Assembly: GCF_052857255.1 (NCBI RefSeq)
Contig: NC_135504.1
Coordinates: 140,580,121 to 140,644,120, forward strand
Origin: Amblyomma americanum
Lineage: Eukaryota > Arthropoda > Arachnida > Ixodida > Ixodidae
Length of the DNA: 64,000 bases
Direction: 5' to 3'
This document shows, piece after piece, positions 36,421-49,319 of the stretch. Under the pieces are notes generated by a model. The model was not told the origin of the DNA, made no database searches, and worked only from the letters and a program-made list of their open reading frames with translations. Each line of letters begins with the position of its first letter. Positions within the stretch are counted from its first letter, which is position 1. The translations under genes and the position numbers were made by a program.

Positions 36421-39400
36421 TCGTGTTGGAGAAACTCCGTGCTGGAGAAACTTCGCGTTGGAGAAACTGCGCGTTGGAGAAACTGCGCGTTGGAGAAACT
36501 CCGCGTTGGAGAAAGTCCGTGTTGGAGAAACTCGGTGTTGGAGAAACTCCGCGCTGGAGATATTTCGCGTTGGAGAAACTCCGCGTTGAAGAAACTCCGC
36601 GTTGGTGAAAGTCTGCGTTGGAGAAAAGTCCGCGTTGGAGAAAAGTCCGCGTTGGAGAAACTCCGCGCTGGAGAAACTCCGTGTTGCATAAAATCTGCGC
36701 TGGAGAAACTCCGGGCTGGAGAAACTCCGCGCTGGAGAAACTCCGTGCTGGACAAACTCCGCGCTGGAGAAACTCCGTGTTGGAGAAACTCCGTGCTGGA
36801 GAAACTTCGCGCTGGAGAAACTCCGCGACGGAGAAACTCAGCGCTGGAGTAACTCCACGCTGGAGAAACTCCGTGTTGGAGAAACTCGGTGTTGGAGAAA
36901 CTCCGCGCTGGAGATATTTCGCGTTGGAGAAACTCCGCGTTGAAGAAACTCCGCGTTGGTGAAAGTCTGCGTTGGAGAAAAGTCCACGTTGGAGAAAAGT
37001 CCGCGTTGGAGAAAAGTCCGCTTTGGAGAAAAGTCAGCGCTGGAGAATCCACGCTGGAAAAACTCCGCGCTGGAGAAGCTCCGCGCTGGAGAAACACCAC
37101 GCTGGAGAAACTCCGAGTTGGAGAAACTCTGCACTGGAGAAGCTCTGCGTTTGAGAAACTCCGCACTGGAAAAACTCCGTGTTTGAGAAACTCCGCGATG
37201 GAGAAACTCCGCGCTGAAGAAACTCTGCGACGGAGAAACTCAGCGCTGGAGTAACTCCACGCTGGAGAAACTCCGTGTTGGAGAAACTCGGTGTTGGAGA
37301 AACACCGCGCTTGAAAAACTCCGCGCTGGAGAAACTCCGCGCTGGAAAAACTCCGCGATGGAGAAACTCCGCGTTGGTGAAAGTCCGCGTTGGTGAAAAG
37401 TCCGCGTTGGAGAAAAGTCCGTTTTGGAGAAAAGTCAGCGCTGGAGAAACTCCACGCTGGAAAACCTCCGCGCTGGAAAACTCCGCGCTGGAGAAACTCT
37501 GCGTTGGAGAAAGTCCCCGTCGGAGAAGGTCCGCGTTGCAGAAAGTCCGCGTTGGAGAAACTCCGTGTTGTAGAAACTCCGCCTTGGAGAAACTTCGCGT
37601 TTAAGAAACGGCGCGTTGAAGATACTCCGCGTTGGAGAAACTCCGCGCTTGAAACACACCGCGCTGGACAAACTCCGCGTTGGAGAAAGTCCGCGTTGGA
37701 GAAGGTCCGCGTTGGAGAAAGTCCGCGTTGGAGAAAGTCCGCGTTGGAGAAACTCCGCGTTGAAGAAAGTCCGCGTTGGAGAAAGTCCGCGCTGGAGAAA
37801 CTCCGGGTTGTATAAACTCCGCGCTGGAGAAACTCCGCGATGGAGAAACTCCGCGACGGACAAACTCCGCGATGGACAAACTCCGTGTTGGAGAAAAGTC
37901 CGCTCTGGAGAAACTCTACGCTGGAGAAACTCCGCACTGGAGAAACTCCGCGCTGGAGAAACTCCGTGCTGCATAAAATCTGCGCTGGAGAAACTCCGGG
38001 CTGGAGAAACTCCGCGCTGTAGAAACTCCGTGCTGGACAAACTCCGCGCGGAGAAACTCCGTGTTGGAGGAACTCCGCGCTGGAGAAACTCCGTGCTGCA
38101 TAAAATCTGCGCTGGAGAAACTCCGGGCTGGAGAAACTCCGCGCTGGAGAAACTCCGTGCTGGACAAACTCCGCGCTGGAGAAACTCCGTGTTGGAGAAA
38201 CTCCGTGCTGGAGAAACTTCGCGTAGGAGAAACTGCGCGTTGGAGAAACTGCGCGTTGGAGAAACTCCGCGTTGGAGAAAGTCCGCGTTGGAGAAAGTCC
38301 GCGTTGGAGAAACTCCGCGCTGGAGAAACTCCGCGCTGGAGAAACTCCGTGTTGGAGAAGCTCCGTGTTGGGGAAACTTCGCGTTGGAGAAACGGCGCGT
38401 TGGAGAAGGTGCGCTTTGGAGAAAGCCCGCGTTGAAGAAACGGCGCGTTGAAGATACTCCGCGTTGGAGAAACTCCGCGCTTGAAACACACCGCGCTGGA
38501 GAAACTCCGCGTTGGAGAAAGTCCGCGTTGGAGAAGGTCCGCGTTGGAGAAAGTCCGCATTGGAGAAAGTCCGCGTTGAAGAAACTCCGCGTTGAAGAAA
38601 GTCCGCGTTGGAGAAAGTCCGCGCTGGAGAAACTCCGCGTTGTATAAACTCCGCGCTGGAGAAACTCCGCGATGGAGAAACTCCGCGACGGACAAACTCC
38701 GCGATGGAGAAACTCCGCGTTGGAGAAAAGTCCGCTCTGGAGAAACTCTACGCTGGAGAAACTCCGCACTGGAGAAACTCCGCGCTGGAGAAACTCCGTG
38801 CTGCATAAAATCTGCGCTGGAGAAACTCCGGGCTGGAGAAAGCCCGCGTTGGAGAAGGTCCGCGTTGGAGAAAGTCCGCGTTGGAGAAAGTCCGCGTTGA
38901 AGAAAGTCCGCGTTAGAGAAAGTCCGAGCTGGAGAAACTCTGCGTTGGATAAACTCCGCGCTGGAGAAACTCCGCGATGGAGAAACTCCGCGACGGACAA
39001 ACTCCGCGATGGAGAAACTCCGCTTTGGTCAAAAGTCCGCGTTGGAGAAAAGTCCGCGTTGGAGAAAAGTCCGCGTTGGAGAAAAGTCAGCGCTGGAGAA
39101 ACTCCACGCTGGAAAAACTCCGCGCTGGAGAAACTCCGCGCTGGAGAAGCTCTGCGCTGGAGAAACTCCGCGCTGGAAAATCTCCGCGATGGAGAAACTC
39201 CGCGTTGGTGAAAGTCCGCGTTGGAGAAATGTCCGCGTTGTAGAAAAGTCCGCTTTGGAGAAGAGTCAGTGCTGGAGAAACTCCACGCTGGAAAAACTCC
39301 GCGCTGGAGAAGCTCCGCGCTGGAGAAACTCCGCGCTGGAGAAGCTCTGCGCTGGAGAAACTCCGAGTTGGAGAAACTGCACTGGAGAAGCTCAGCGTTT

Positions 39401-41136
39401 GAGAAACTCCGCACTGGAGAAAGTCCGTGTTAGAGAAACTCCGCGATGGAGCAACTCCGCGCTGGAGAAACTCCGACTTGGAGAAACTCCGCACTGGAGA
39501 AGCTGCGCGTTTGAGAAACTCCGCACTGGAGAAACTCCGCGTTTGAGAAACTCCGCGCTGGAGAAATTCCGGGCTGGAGAAACTCCGTGCTGGAGAAACT
39601 CCGCGCTGGATAAACTCCGCGCTGGAGAAACTCCGTGTTGGAGAAACTCCGTGTTGGAGAAACTCCACGCTGGAGAAACTTCGCGTTGGAGAAACTGAGC
39701 TTTGGAGAAACTCCGCGTTGGAAAAAGTCCGCGATGGAGAAACTCCGCGCTGGAGAAACTCCGCGTTTGAGAAACTCCGAACTGGAGAAACTCCGCGATG
39801 GAGACACTCCGCGCTGGAGAAACTCCGCCTTGGAGAAACTTCGCTTTGAAGAAACGGCGCGTTGGAGAAACTCCGCGTTAGAGAAACTCCGCGCTTGAAA
39901 CATACCGTGCTGGAGAAATTCTGCGTTGGAGAAAGTCCGCGTTGGAGAAACTCCGTGTTGTAGAAACTCCGCCTTGGAGAAACTTCGCGTTGAAGAAACG
40001 GCGCGTTGGAGATACTCCGCGTTGGAGAAACTCCGCGCTTGAAACACACCACGCTGGAGAAACTCCGCGTTGGAGAAAGTCCGCGTTGGAGAAGGTCCGC
40101 GTTGGAGAAAGTCCGCGTTGGAGAAACTCCGCGTTGAAGAAAGTCCGCGTTGGAGAAAGTCCGCGCTGGAGAAACTCCGCGTTGTATAAACTCCGCGCTG
40201 TAGAAACTCCGCGATGGAGAAACTCTACGCTGGAGAAACTCCGCACTGGAGCAACTCCGCGTTGGAGAAACTCCGCGCTGGAGAAACTCCGTGCTGCATA
40301 AAATCTGCGCTGGAGAAACTCCGGGCTGGAGAAACTCCGTGCTGGACAAACTCCGCGCTGTAGAAACTCCGTGTTGGAGAAACTCCGTGCTGGAGAAACT
40401 TCGCGTTGGAGAAACTGCGCGTTGGAGAAACTGCGCGTTGGAGAAACTCCGCGTTGGAGAAAGTCCGTGTTGGAGAAACTCGGTGTTGGAGAAACTCCGC
40501 GCTGGAGATATTTCGCGTTGGAGAAACACCGCGTTGAAGAAACTCCGCGTTGGTGAAAGTCTGCGTTGGAGAAAAGTCCGCGTTGGAGAAAAGTCCGCGT
40601 TGGAGAAACTCCGCGCTGGAGAAACTCCGTGCTGCATAAAATCTGCGCTGGAGAAACTCCGGGCTGGAGAAACTCCGTGCTGGAGAAACTCCGTGCTGGA
40701 CAAACTCCGCGCTGGAGAAACTCCGTGTTGGAGAAACTCCGTGCTGGAGAAACTTCGCGCTGGAGAAACTCCGCGACGGAGAAACTCAGCGCTGGAGTAA
40801 CTCCACGCTGGAGAAACTCCGTGTTGGAGAAACTCGGTGTTGGAGAAACTCCGCGCTGGAGATATTTCGCGTTGGAGAAACTCCGCGTTGAAGAAACTCC
40901 GCGTTGGTGAAAGTCTGCGTTGGAGAAAAGTCCGCGTTGGAGAAAAGTCCGCTTTGGAGAAAAGTCAGCGCTGGAGAATCCACGCTGGAAAAACTCCGCG
41001 CTGGAGAAGCTCCGCGCTGGAGAAACTCCGCGCTGGAGAAACTCCGAGTTGGAGAAACTCTGCACTGGAGAAGCTCTGCGTTTGAGAAACTCCGCACTGG
41101 AGAAACTCCGTGTTTGAGAAAATCCGTGATGGAAAA
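36421..41136 (+). repeat. 4.72-kb higher-order repeat, first copy
   Basis: Directly followed by a second copy. TCGTGTTGGAG at 36421 corresponds to 41140, offset 4,719. The copies share rare variants such as GTTTAAGAAACGG (37599 and 42318), AAACACCACG near 37093 and 41812, and GTCCGAGCTGG near 38925 and 43660. The end of this copy is marked by the odd join AAAATCCGTGATGGAAAAACTTCGTG near 41120-41140. Confidence 0.87.
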
Positions 41137-44100
41137 ACTTCGTGTTGGAGAAACTCCGTGCTGGAGAAACTTCGCGTTGGAGAAACTGCGCGTTGGAGAA
41201 ACTGCGCGTTGGAGAAACTCCGCGTTGGAGAAAGTCCGTGTTGGAGAAACTCGGTGTTGGAGAAACTCCGCGCTGGAGATATTTCGCGTTGGAGAAACTC
41301 CGCGTTGAAGAAACTCCGCGTTGGTGAAAGTCTGCGTTGGAGAAAAGTCCGCGTTGGAGAAAAGTCCGCGTTGGAGAAACTCCGCGCTGGAGAAACTCCG
41401 TGCTGCATAAAATCTGCGCTGGAGAAACTCCGGGCTGGAGAAACTCCGCGCTGGAGAAACTCCGTGCTGGACAAACTCCGCGCTGGAGAAACTCCGTGTT
41501 GGAGAAACTCCGTGCTGGAGAAACTTCGCGCTGGAGAAACTCCGCGACGGAGAAACTCAGCGCTGGAGTAACTCCACGCTGGAGAAACTCCGTGTTGGAG
41601 AAACTCGGTGTTGGAGAAACTCCGCGCTGGAGATATTTCGCGTTGGAGAAACTCCGCGTTGAAGAAACTCCGCGTTGGTGAAAGTCTGCGTTGGAGAAAA
41701 GTCCACGTTGGAGAAAAGTCCGCGTTGGAGAAAAGTCCGCTTTGGAGAAAAGTCAGCGCTGGAGAATCCACGCTGGAAAAACTCCGCGCTGGAGAAGCTC
41801 CGCGCTGGAGAAACACCACGCTGGAGAAACTCCGAGTTGGAGAAACTCTGCACTGGAGAAGCTCTGCGTTTGAGAAACTCCGCACTGGAAAAACTCCGTG
41901 TTTGAGAAACTCCGCGATGGAGAAACTCCGCGCTGAAGAAACTCTGCGACGGAGAAACTCAGCGCTGGAGTAACTCCACGCTGGAGAAACTCCGTGTTGG
42001 AGAAACTCGGTGTTGGAGAAACACCGCGCTTGAAAAACTCCGCGCTGGAGAAACTCCGCGCTGGAAAAACTCCGCGATGGAGAAACTCCGCGTTGGTGAA
42101 AGTCCGCGTTGGTGAAAAGTCCGCGTTGGAGAAAAGTCCGTTTTGGAGAAAAGTCAGCGCTGGAGAAACTCCACGCTGGAAAACCTCCGCGCTGGAAAAC
42201 TCCGCGCTGGAGAAACTCTGCGTTGGAGAAAGTCCCCGTCGGAGAAGGTCCGCGTTGCAGAAAGTCCGCGTTGGAGAAACTCCGTGTTGTAGAAACTCCG
42301 CCTTGGAGAAACTTCGCGTTTAAGAAACGGCGCGTTGAAGATACTCCGCGTTGGAGAAACTCCGCGCTTGAAACACACCGCGCTGGACAAACTCCGCGTT
42401 GGAGAAAGTCCGCGTTGGAGAAGGTCCGCGTTGGAGAAAGTCCGCGTTGGAGAAAGTCCGCGTTGGAGAAACTCCGCGTTGAAGAAAGTCCGCGTTGGAG
42501 AAAGTCCGCGCTGGAGAAACTCCGGGTTGTATAAACTCCGCGCTGGAGAAACTCCGCGATGGAGAAACTCCGCGACGGACAAACTCCGCGATGGACAAAC
42601 TCCGTGTTGGAGAAAAGTCCGCTCTGGAGAAACTCTACGCTGGAGAAACTCCGCACTGGAGAAACTCCGCGCTGGAGAAACTCCGTGCTGCATAAAATCT
42701 GCGCTGGAGAAACTCCGGGCTGGAGAAACTCCGCGCTGTAGAAACTCCGTGCTGGACAAACTCCGCGCGGAGAAACTCCGTGTTGGAGGAACTCCGCGCT
42801 GGAGAAACTCTGTGCTGCATAAAATCTGCGCTGGAGAAACTCCGGGCTGGAGAAACTCCGCGCTGGAGAAACTCCGTGCTGGACAAACTCCGCGCTGGAG
42901 AAACTCCGTGTTGGAGAAACTCCGTGCTGGAGAAACTTCGCGTAGGAGAAACTGCGCGTTGGAGAAACTGCGCGTTGGAGAAACTCCGCGTTGGAGAAAG
43001 TCCGCGTTGGAGAAAGTCCGCGTTGGAGAAACTCCGCGCTGGAGAAACTCCGCGCTGGAGAAACTCCGCGCTGGAGAAACTCCGTGTTGGAGAAGCTCCG
43101 TGTTGGGGAAACTTCGCGTTGGAGAAACGGCGCGTTGGAGAAGGTGCGCTTTGGAGAAAGCCCGCGTTGAAGAAACGGCGCGTTGAAGATACTCCGCGTT
43201 GGAGAAACTCCGCGCTTGAAACACACCGCGCTGGAGAAACTCCGCGTTGGAGAAAGTCCGCGTTGGAGAAGGTCCGCGTTGGAGAAAGTCCGCATTGGAG
43301 AAAGTCCGCGTTGAAGAAACTCCGCGTTGAAGAAAGTCCGCGTTGGAGAAAGTCCGCGCTGGAGAAACTCCGCGTTGTATAAACTCCGCGCTGGAGAAAC
43401 TCCGCGATGGAGAAACTCCGCGACGGACAAACTCCGCGATGGAGAAACTCCGCGTTGGAGAAAAGTCCGCTCTGGAGAAACTCTACGCTGGAGAAACTCC
43501 GCACTGGAGAAACTCCGCGCTGGAGAAACTCCGTGCTGCATAAAATCTGCGCTGGAGAAACTCCGGGCTGGAGAAAGCCCGCGTTGGAGAAGGTCCGCGT
43601 TGGAGAAAGTCCGCGTTGGAGAAAGTCCGCGTTGAAGAAAGTCCGCGTTAGAGAAAGTCCGAGCTGGAGAAACTCTGCGTTGGATAAACTCCGCGCTGGA
43701 GAAACTCCGCGATGGAGAAACTCCGCGACGGACAAACTCCGCGATGGAGAAACTCCGCTTTGGTCAAAAGTCCGCGTTGGAGAAAAGTCCGCGTTGGAGA
43801 AAAGTCCGCGTTGGAGAAAAGTCAGCGCTGGAGAAACTCCACGCTGGAAAAACTCCGCGCTGGAGAAACTCCGCGCTGGAGAAGCTCTGCGCTGGAGAAA
43901 CTCCGCGCTGGAAAATCTCCGCGATGGAGAAACTCCGCGTTGGTGAAAGTCCGCGTTGGAGAAATGTCCGCGTTGTAGAAAAGTCCGCTTTGGAGAAGAG
44001 TCAGTGCTGGAGAAACTCCACGCTGGAAAAACTCCGCGCTGGAGAAGCTCCGCGCTGGAGAAACTCCGCGCTGGAGAAGCTCTGCGCTGGAGAAACTCCG

Positions 44101-45872
44101 AGTTGGAGAAACTGCACTGGAGAAGCTCAGCGTTTGAGAAACTCCGCACTGGAGAAAGTCCGTGTTAGAGAAACTCCGCGATGGAGCAACTCCGCGCTGG
44201 AGAAACTCCGACTTGGAGAAACTCCGCACTGGAGAAGCTGCGCGTTTGAGAAACTCCGCACTGGAGAAACTCCGCGTTTGAGAAACTCCGCGCTGGAGAA
44301 ATTCCGGGCTGGAGAAACTCCGTGCTGGAGAAACTCCGCGCTGGATAAACTCCGCGCTGGAGAAACTCCGTGTTGGAGAAACTCCGTGTTGGAGAAACTC
44401 CACGCTGGAGAAACTTCGCGTTGGAGAAACTGAGCTTTGGAGAAACTCCGCGTTGGAAAAAGTCCGCGATGGAGAAACTCCGCGCTGGAGAAACTCCGCG
44501 TTTGAGAAACTCCGAACTGGAGAAACTCCGCGATGGAGACACTCCGCGCTGGAGAAACTCCGCCTTGGAGAAACTTCGCTTTGAAGAAACGGCGCGTTGG
44601 AGAAACTCCGCGTTAGAGAAACTCCGCGCTTGAAACATACCGTGCTGGAGAAATTCTGCGTTGGAGAAAGTCCGCGTTGGAGAAACTCCGTGTTGTAGAA
44701 ACTCCGCCTTGGAGAAACTTCGCGTTGAAGAAACGGCGCGTTGGAGATACTCCGCGTTGGAGAAACTCCGCGCTTGAAACACACCACGCTGGAGAAACTC
44801 CGCGTTGGAGAAAGTCCGCGTTGGAGAAGGTCCGCGTTGGAGAAAGTCCGCGTTGGAGAAACTCCGCGTTGAAGAAAGTCCGCGTTGGAGAAAGTCCGCG
44901 CTGGAGAAACTCCGCGTTGTATAAACTCCGCGCTGTAGAAACTCCGCGATGGAGAAACTCTACGCTGGAGAAACTCCGCACTGGAGCAACTCCGCGTTGG
45001 AGAAACTCCGCGCTGGAGAAACTCCGTGCTGCATAAAATCTGCGCTGGAGAAACTCCGGGCTGGAGAAACTCCGTGCTGGACAAACTCCGCGCTGTAGAA
45101 ACTCCGTGTTGGAGAAACTCCGTGCTGGAGAAACTTCGCGTTGGAGAAACTGCGCGTTGGAGAAACTGCGCGTTGGAGAAACTCCGCGTTGGAGAAAGTC
45201 CGTGTTGGAGAAACTCGGTGTTGGAGAAACTCCGCGCTGGAGATATTTCGCGTTGGAGAAACACCGCGTTGAAGAAACTCCGCGTTGGTGAAAGTCTGCG
45301 TTGGAGAAAAGTCCGCGTTGGAGAAAAGTCCGCGTTGGAGAAACTCCGCGCTGGAGAAACTCCGTGCTGCATAAAATCTGCGCTGGAGAAACTCCGGGCT
45401 GGAGAAACTCCGTGCTGGAGAAACTCCGTGCTGGACAAACTCCGCGCTGGAGAAACTCCGTGTTGGAGAAACTCCGTGCTGGAGAAACTTCGCGCTGGAG
45501 AAACTCCGCGACGGAGAAACTCAGCGCTGGAGTAACTCCACGCTGGAGAAACTCCGTGTTGGAGAAACTCGGCATTGGAGAAACTCCGCGCTGGAGATAT
45601 TTCGCGTTGGAGAAACTCCGCGTTGAAGAAACTCCGCGTTGGTGAAAGTCTGCGTTGGAGAAAAGTCCGCGTTGGAGAAAAGTCCGCTTTGGAGAAAAGT
45701 CAGCGCTGGAGAATCCACGCTGGAAAAACTCCGCGCTGGAGAAGCTCCGCGCTGGAGAAACTCCGCGCTGGAGAAACTCCGAGTTGGAGAAACTCTGCAC
45801 TGGAGAAGCTCTGCGTTTGAGAAACTCCGCACTGGAGAAACTCCGTGTTTGAGAAACTCCGTGATGGAAAAA
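41137..45872 (+). repeat. 4.72-kb higher-order repeat, second copy
   Basis: Tandem partner of the previous block. Near 43060 it has one extra GCTGGAGAAACTCCGC unit, so the offset grows from 4,719 to 4,735 bp and then stays constant to about 45872. A few private changes are visible, such as GGCATTGG near 45571 where the partner has GGTGTTGG. Neither copy contains the 47-bp insert. Confidence 0.87.
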
Positions 45873-46233
45873 CTCCGCGCTGGAGAAACTCCGAGTTGGA
45901 GAAACTCCGCACTGGAGAAGCTCCGCGTTTGAGAAGCTCCGCACTGGAGAAACTCCGCGTTTGAGAAACTCCGCGCTGGAGAAACTCCGGGCTGGAGAAA
46001 CTCCGCAATGGAGACAATCCGCGCTGGAGAAACTCCGCGGTGAAGAAACTCCGTGTAGGAGAAACTCCGTGTGGGAGAAACTTCGCGTTGGAGAAACGGC
46101 GCGTTGGAGAAACTCCGCGCTTGAAACACACCGCGCTGGAAAAACTCCGCGATGGAGAAAGTCCGCGTTGGAGAAGGTCCGCGTTGGAGAAAGTCCGCGT
46201 TGGAGAAACTCCGCGATGAAGATAGTCCGCGTT

Positions 46234-46280
46234 TTTCACCTTGAAGTTATGAACCAACAAGCCCAAGCATATACCCTTCT
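46234..46280 (+). other. 47-bp non-repeat insert, copy 8
   Basis: AACCAACAAG and ATACCC form. The left flank reads GCGATGAAGATAG instead of GCGTTGAAGATAG, and the right flank has GCGGTGAAGAAAC. Both changes are shared with copies 9 and 10. Confidence 0.93.
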
Positions 46281-47340
46281 GAGAAAATCCGCGCTGGAGA
46301 AACTCCGCGTTGGATAAACTCCGCGCTGGAGAAACTCCGCGACGGACAAACTCCGCGGTGAAGAAACTCCGCGTTGGTGATGATAGTCCGCGTTGGAGAA
46401 AAGTCCGCGTTGGAGAAAAGTCCGCGCTGGAGAAACTCTACGCTGGAGAAACTCCGCACTGGAGCAACTCCGCGTTGGAGAAACTCCGCGCTGGAGAAAC
46501 TCCGCGCTGGAGAAACTTCACGATGGTGAAACTCCGTGTTTGAGAAACTCCGCGACGGAGAAACTCAGCGCTGGAGTAACTCCACGCTGGAGAAACTCCG
46601 TGTTGGAGAAACTCGGTGTTGGAGAAACTCCGCGCTTGAAAAACTCCGCGCTGGAGAAACTGCGCGCTGGAAAAACTCCGCGATGGAGAAACTCCGCGTT
46701 GGTGAAAGTCCGCGTTGGTGAAAAGTCCGCGTTGGAGAAAAGTCCGTTTTGGAGAAAAGTCAGCGCTGGAGAAACTCCACGCTGGAAAACCTCCGCGCTG
46801 GAAAACTCCGCGCTGGAGAAACCTGCGTTGGAGAAAGTCCCCGTCGGAGAAGGTCCGCGTTGCAGAAAGTCCGCGTTGGAGAAACTCCGTGTTGTAGAAA
46901 CTCCGCCTTGGAGAAACTTCGCGTTGAAGAAACGGCGCGTTGAAGATACTCCGCGTTGGAGAAACTCCGCGCTTGAAACACACCGCGCTGGAAAAACTCC
47001 GCGTTTGAGAAAGTCCGCGTTGGAGAAGGTCCGCGTTGGAGAAAGTCCGCGTTGGAGAAAGTCCGCGTTGGAGAAACTCCGCGTTGAAGAAAGTCCGCGT
47101 TGGAGAAAGTCCGCGCTGGAGAAACTCCGCGTTGTATAAACTCCGCGCTGGAGAAACTCCGCGATGGAGAAACTCCGCGACGGACAAACTCTGCGATGGA
47201 GAAACTCCGTGTTGGAGAAAAGTCCGCTCTGGAGAAACTCTACGCTGGAGAAACTCCGCACTGGAGAAACTCCGCGCTGGAGAAACTCCGTGCTGCATAA
47301 AATCTGCGCTGGAGAAACTCCGGGCTGGAGAAACTCCGCG

Positions 47341-48795
47341 CTGTAGAAACTCCGTGCTGGACAAACTCCGCGCGGAGAAACTCCGTGTTGGAGGAACTCC
47401 GCGCTGGAGAAACTCCGTGCTGCATAAAATCTGCGCTGGAGAAACTCCGGGCTGGAGAAACTCCGCGCTGGAGAAACTCCGTGCTGGACAAACTCCGCGC
47501 TGGAGAAACTCCGTGTTGGAGAAACTCCGCGCTGGAGAAACTTCGCGTAGGAGAAACTGCGCGTTGGAGAAACTGCGCGTTGGAGAAACTCCGCGTTGGA
47601 GAAAGTCCGCGTTGGAGAAAGTCCGCGTTGGAGAAACTCCGCGCTGGAGAAACTCCGCGTTTGAGAAACTGCGAACTGGAGAAACTCCGCGATGGAGACA
47701 CTCCGCGCTGGAGAAACTCCGCGCTGGAGAAACTCCGCGCTGGAGAAACTCCGTGTTGGAGAAGCTCCGTGTTGGGGAAACTTCGCGTTGGAGAAACGGC
47801 GCGTTGGAGAAGGTGCGCTTTGGAGAAAGCCCGCGTTGAAGAAACGGCGCGTTGAAGATACTCCGCGTTGGAGAAACTCCGCGCTTGAAACACACCGCGC
47901 TGGAGAAACTCCGCGTTGGAGAAAGTCCGCGTTGGAGAAGGTCCGCGTTGGAGAAAGTCCGCATTGGAGAAAGTCCGCGTTGAAGAAACTCCGCGTTGAA
48001 GAAAGTCCGCGTTGGAGAAAGTCCGCGCTGGAGAAACTCCGCGTTGTATAAACTCCGCGCTGGAGAAACTCCGCGCTGTAGAAACTCCGTGCTGGACAAA
48101 CTCCGCGCGGAGAAACTCCGTGTTGGAGGAACTCCGCGCTGGAGAAACTCCGTGCTGCATAAAATCTGCGCTGGAGAAACTCCGGGCTGGAGAAACTCCG
48201 CGCTGGAGAAACTCCGTGCTGGACAAACTCCGCGCTGGAGAAACTCCGTGTTGGAGAAACTCCGCGCTGGAGAAACTTCGCTAGGAGAAACTGCGCGTTG
48301 GAGAAACTGCGCGTTGGAGAAACTCCGCGTTGGAGAAAGTCCGCGTTGGAGAAAGTCCGCGTTGGAGAAACTCCGCGCTGGAGAAACTCCGCGTTTGAGA
48401 AACTGCGAACTGGAGAAACTCCGCGATGGAGACACTCCGCGCTGGAGAAACTCCGCGCTGGAGAAACTCCGCGCTGGAGAAACTCCGTGTTGGAGAAGCT
48501 CCGTGTTGGGGAAACTTCGCGTTGGAGAAACGGCGCGTTGGAGAAGGTGCGCTTTGGAGAAAGCCCGCGTTGAAGAAACGGCGCGTTGAAGATACTCCGC
48601 GTTGGAGAAACTCCGCGCTTGGAACACACCGCGCTGGAGAAACTCCGCGTTGGAGAAAGTCCGCGTTGGAGAAGGTCCGCGTTGGAGAAAGTCCGCATTG
48701 GAGAAAGTCCGCGTTGAAGAAACTCCGCGTTGAAGAAAGTCCGCGTTGGAGAAAGTCCGCGCTGGAGAAACTCCGCGTTGTATAAACTCCACGCT
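47341..48795 (+). repeat. 735-bp internal tandem duplication
   Basis: CTGTAGAAACTCCGTG at 47341 recurs at 48076 (offset 735). After a one-base loss in the second copy (TTCGCTAGG near 48280 against TTCGCGTAGG) the offset is 734. Each copy includes the palindrome CTCCGCGCGGAG (47366 and 48101) and the GTGCTGCATAAAATC landmark. The following block, from 50.6 kb, has only one copy. Confidence 0.82.
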
Positions 48796-49319
48796 GGAGA
48801 AACTCCGCGATGGAGAAACTCCGCGACGGACAAACTCCGCGATGGAGAAACTCCGCGTTGGAGAAAAGTCCGCTCTGGAGAAACTCTACGCTGGAGAAAC
48901 TCCGCACTGGAGAAACTCCGCGCTGGAGAAACTCCGGGCTGCATAAAATCTGCGCTGGAGAAACTCCGGGCTGGAGAAAGCCCGCGTTGGAGAAGGTCCG
49001 CGTTGGAGAAAGTCCGCGTTGGAGAAAGTCCGCGTTGAAGAAAGTCCGCGTTAGAGAAAGTCCGCGCTGGAGAAACTCTGCGTTGGATAAACTCCGCGCT
49101 GGAGAAACTCCGCGATGGAGAAACTCCGCGACGGACAAACTCCGCTTTGGTCAAAAGTCCGCGTTGGAGAAAAGTCCGCGTTGGAGAAAAGTCCGCGTTG
49201 GAGAAAAGTCAGCGCTGAAGAAACTCCACGCTGGAAAAACTCCGCGCTGGAGAAACTCCGCGCTGGAGAAGCTCTGCGCTGGAGAAACTCCGCGCTGGAA
49301 AATCTCCGCGCTGGAGAAA

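Larger units (their letters stand above)
45873..49319 (+). repeat. Higher-order block with insert 8
   Basis: Begins in the flank of the 47-bp insert at 46234-46280, which resembles 53.7-54.2 kb at offset 7,876. The segment from about 46.3 to 47.85 kb matches 49.6-51.1 kb at offset 3,286, then 3,287, because one base is missing at about 46822 (GAAACCTGCG against GAAACTCTGCG). An internal 735-bp duplication lies at about 47341-48795. Near 49310 the block breaks off inside GGAAAATCTCCGCG and joins the insert flank of the next block. Confidence 0.75.

Noticed and set aside
46518..49154. 878-codon open frame on the minus strand with QRGVSPTRSF-like repeats, resembling a serine/arginine-rich protein
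   Set aside because: The resemblance is only composition: translating any unit gives S, R, F and P in this order. It spans the 735-bp duplication and block junctions without any change in character.
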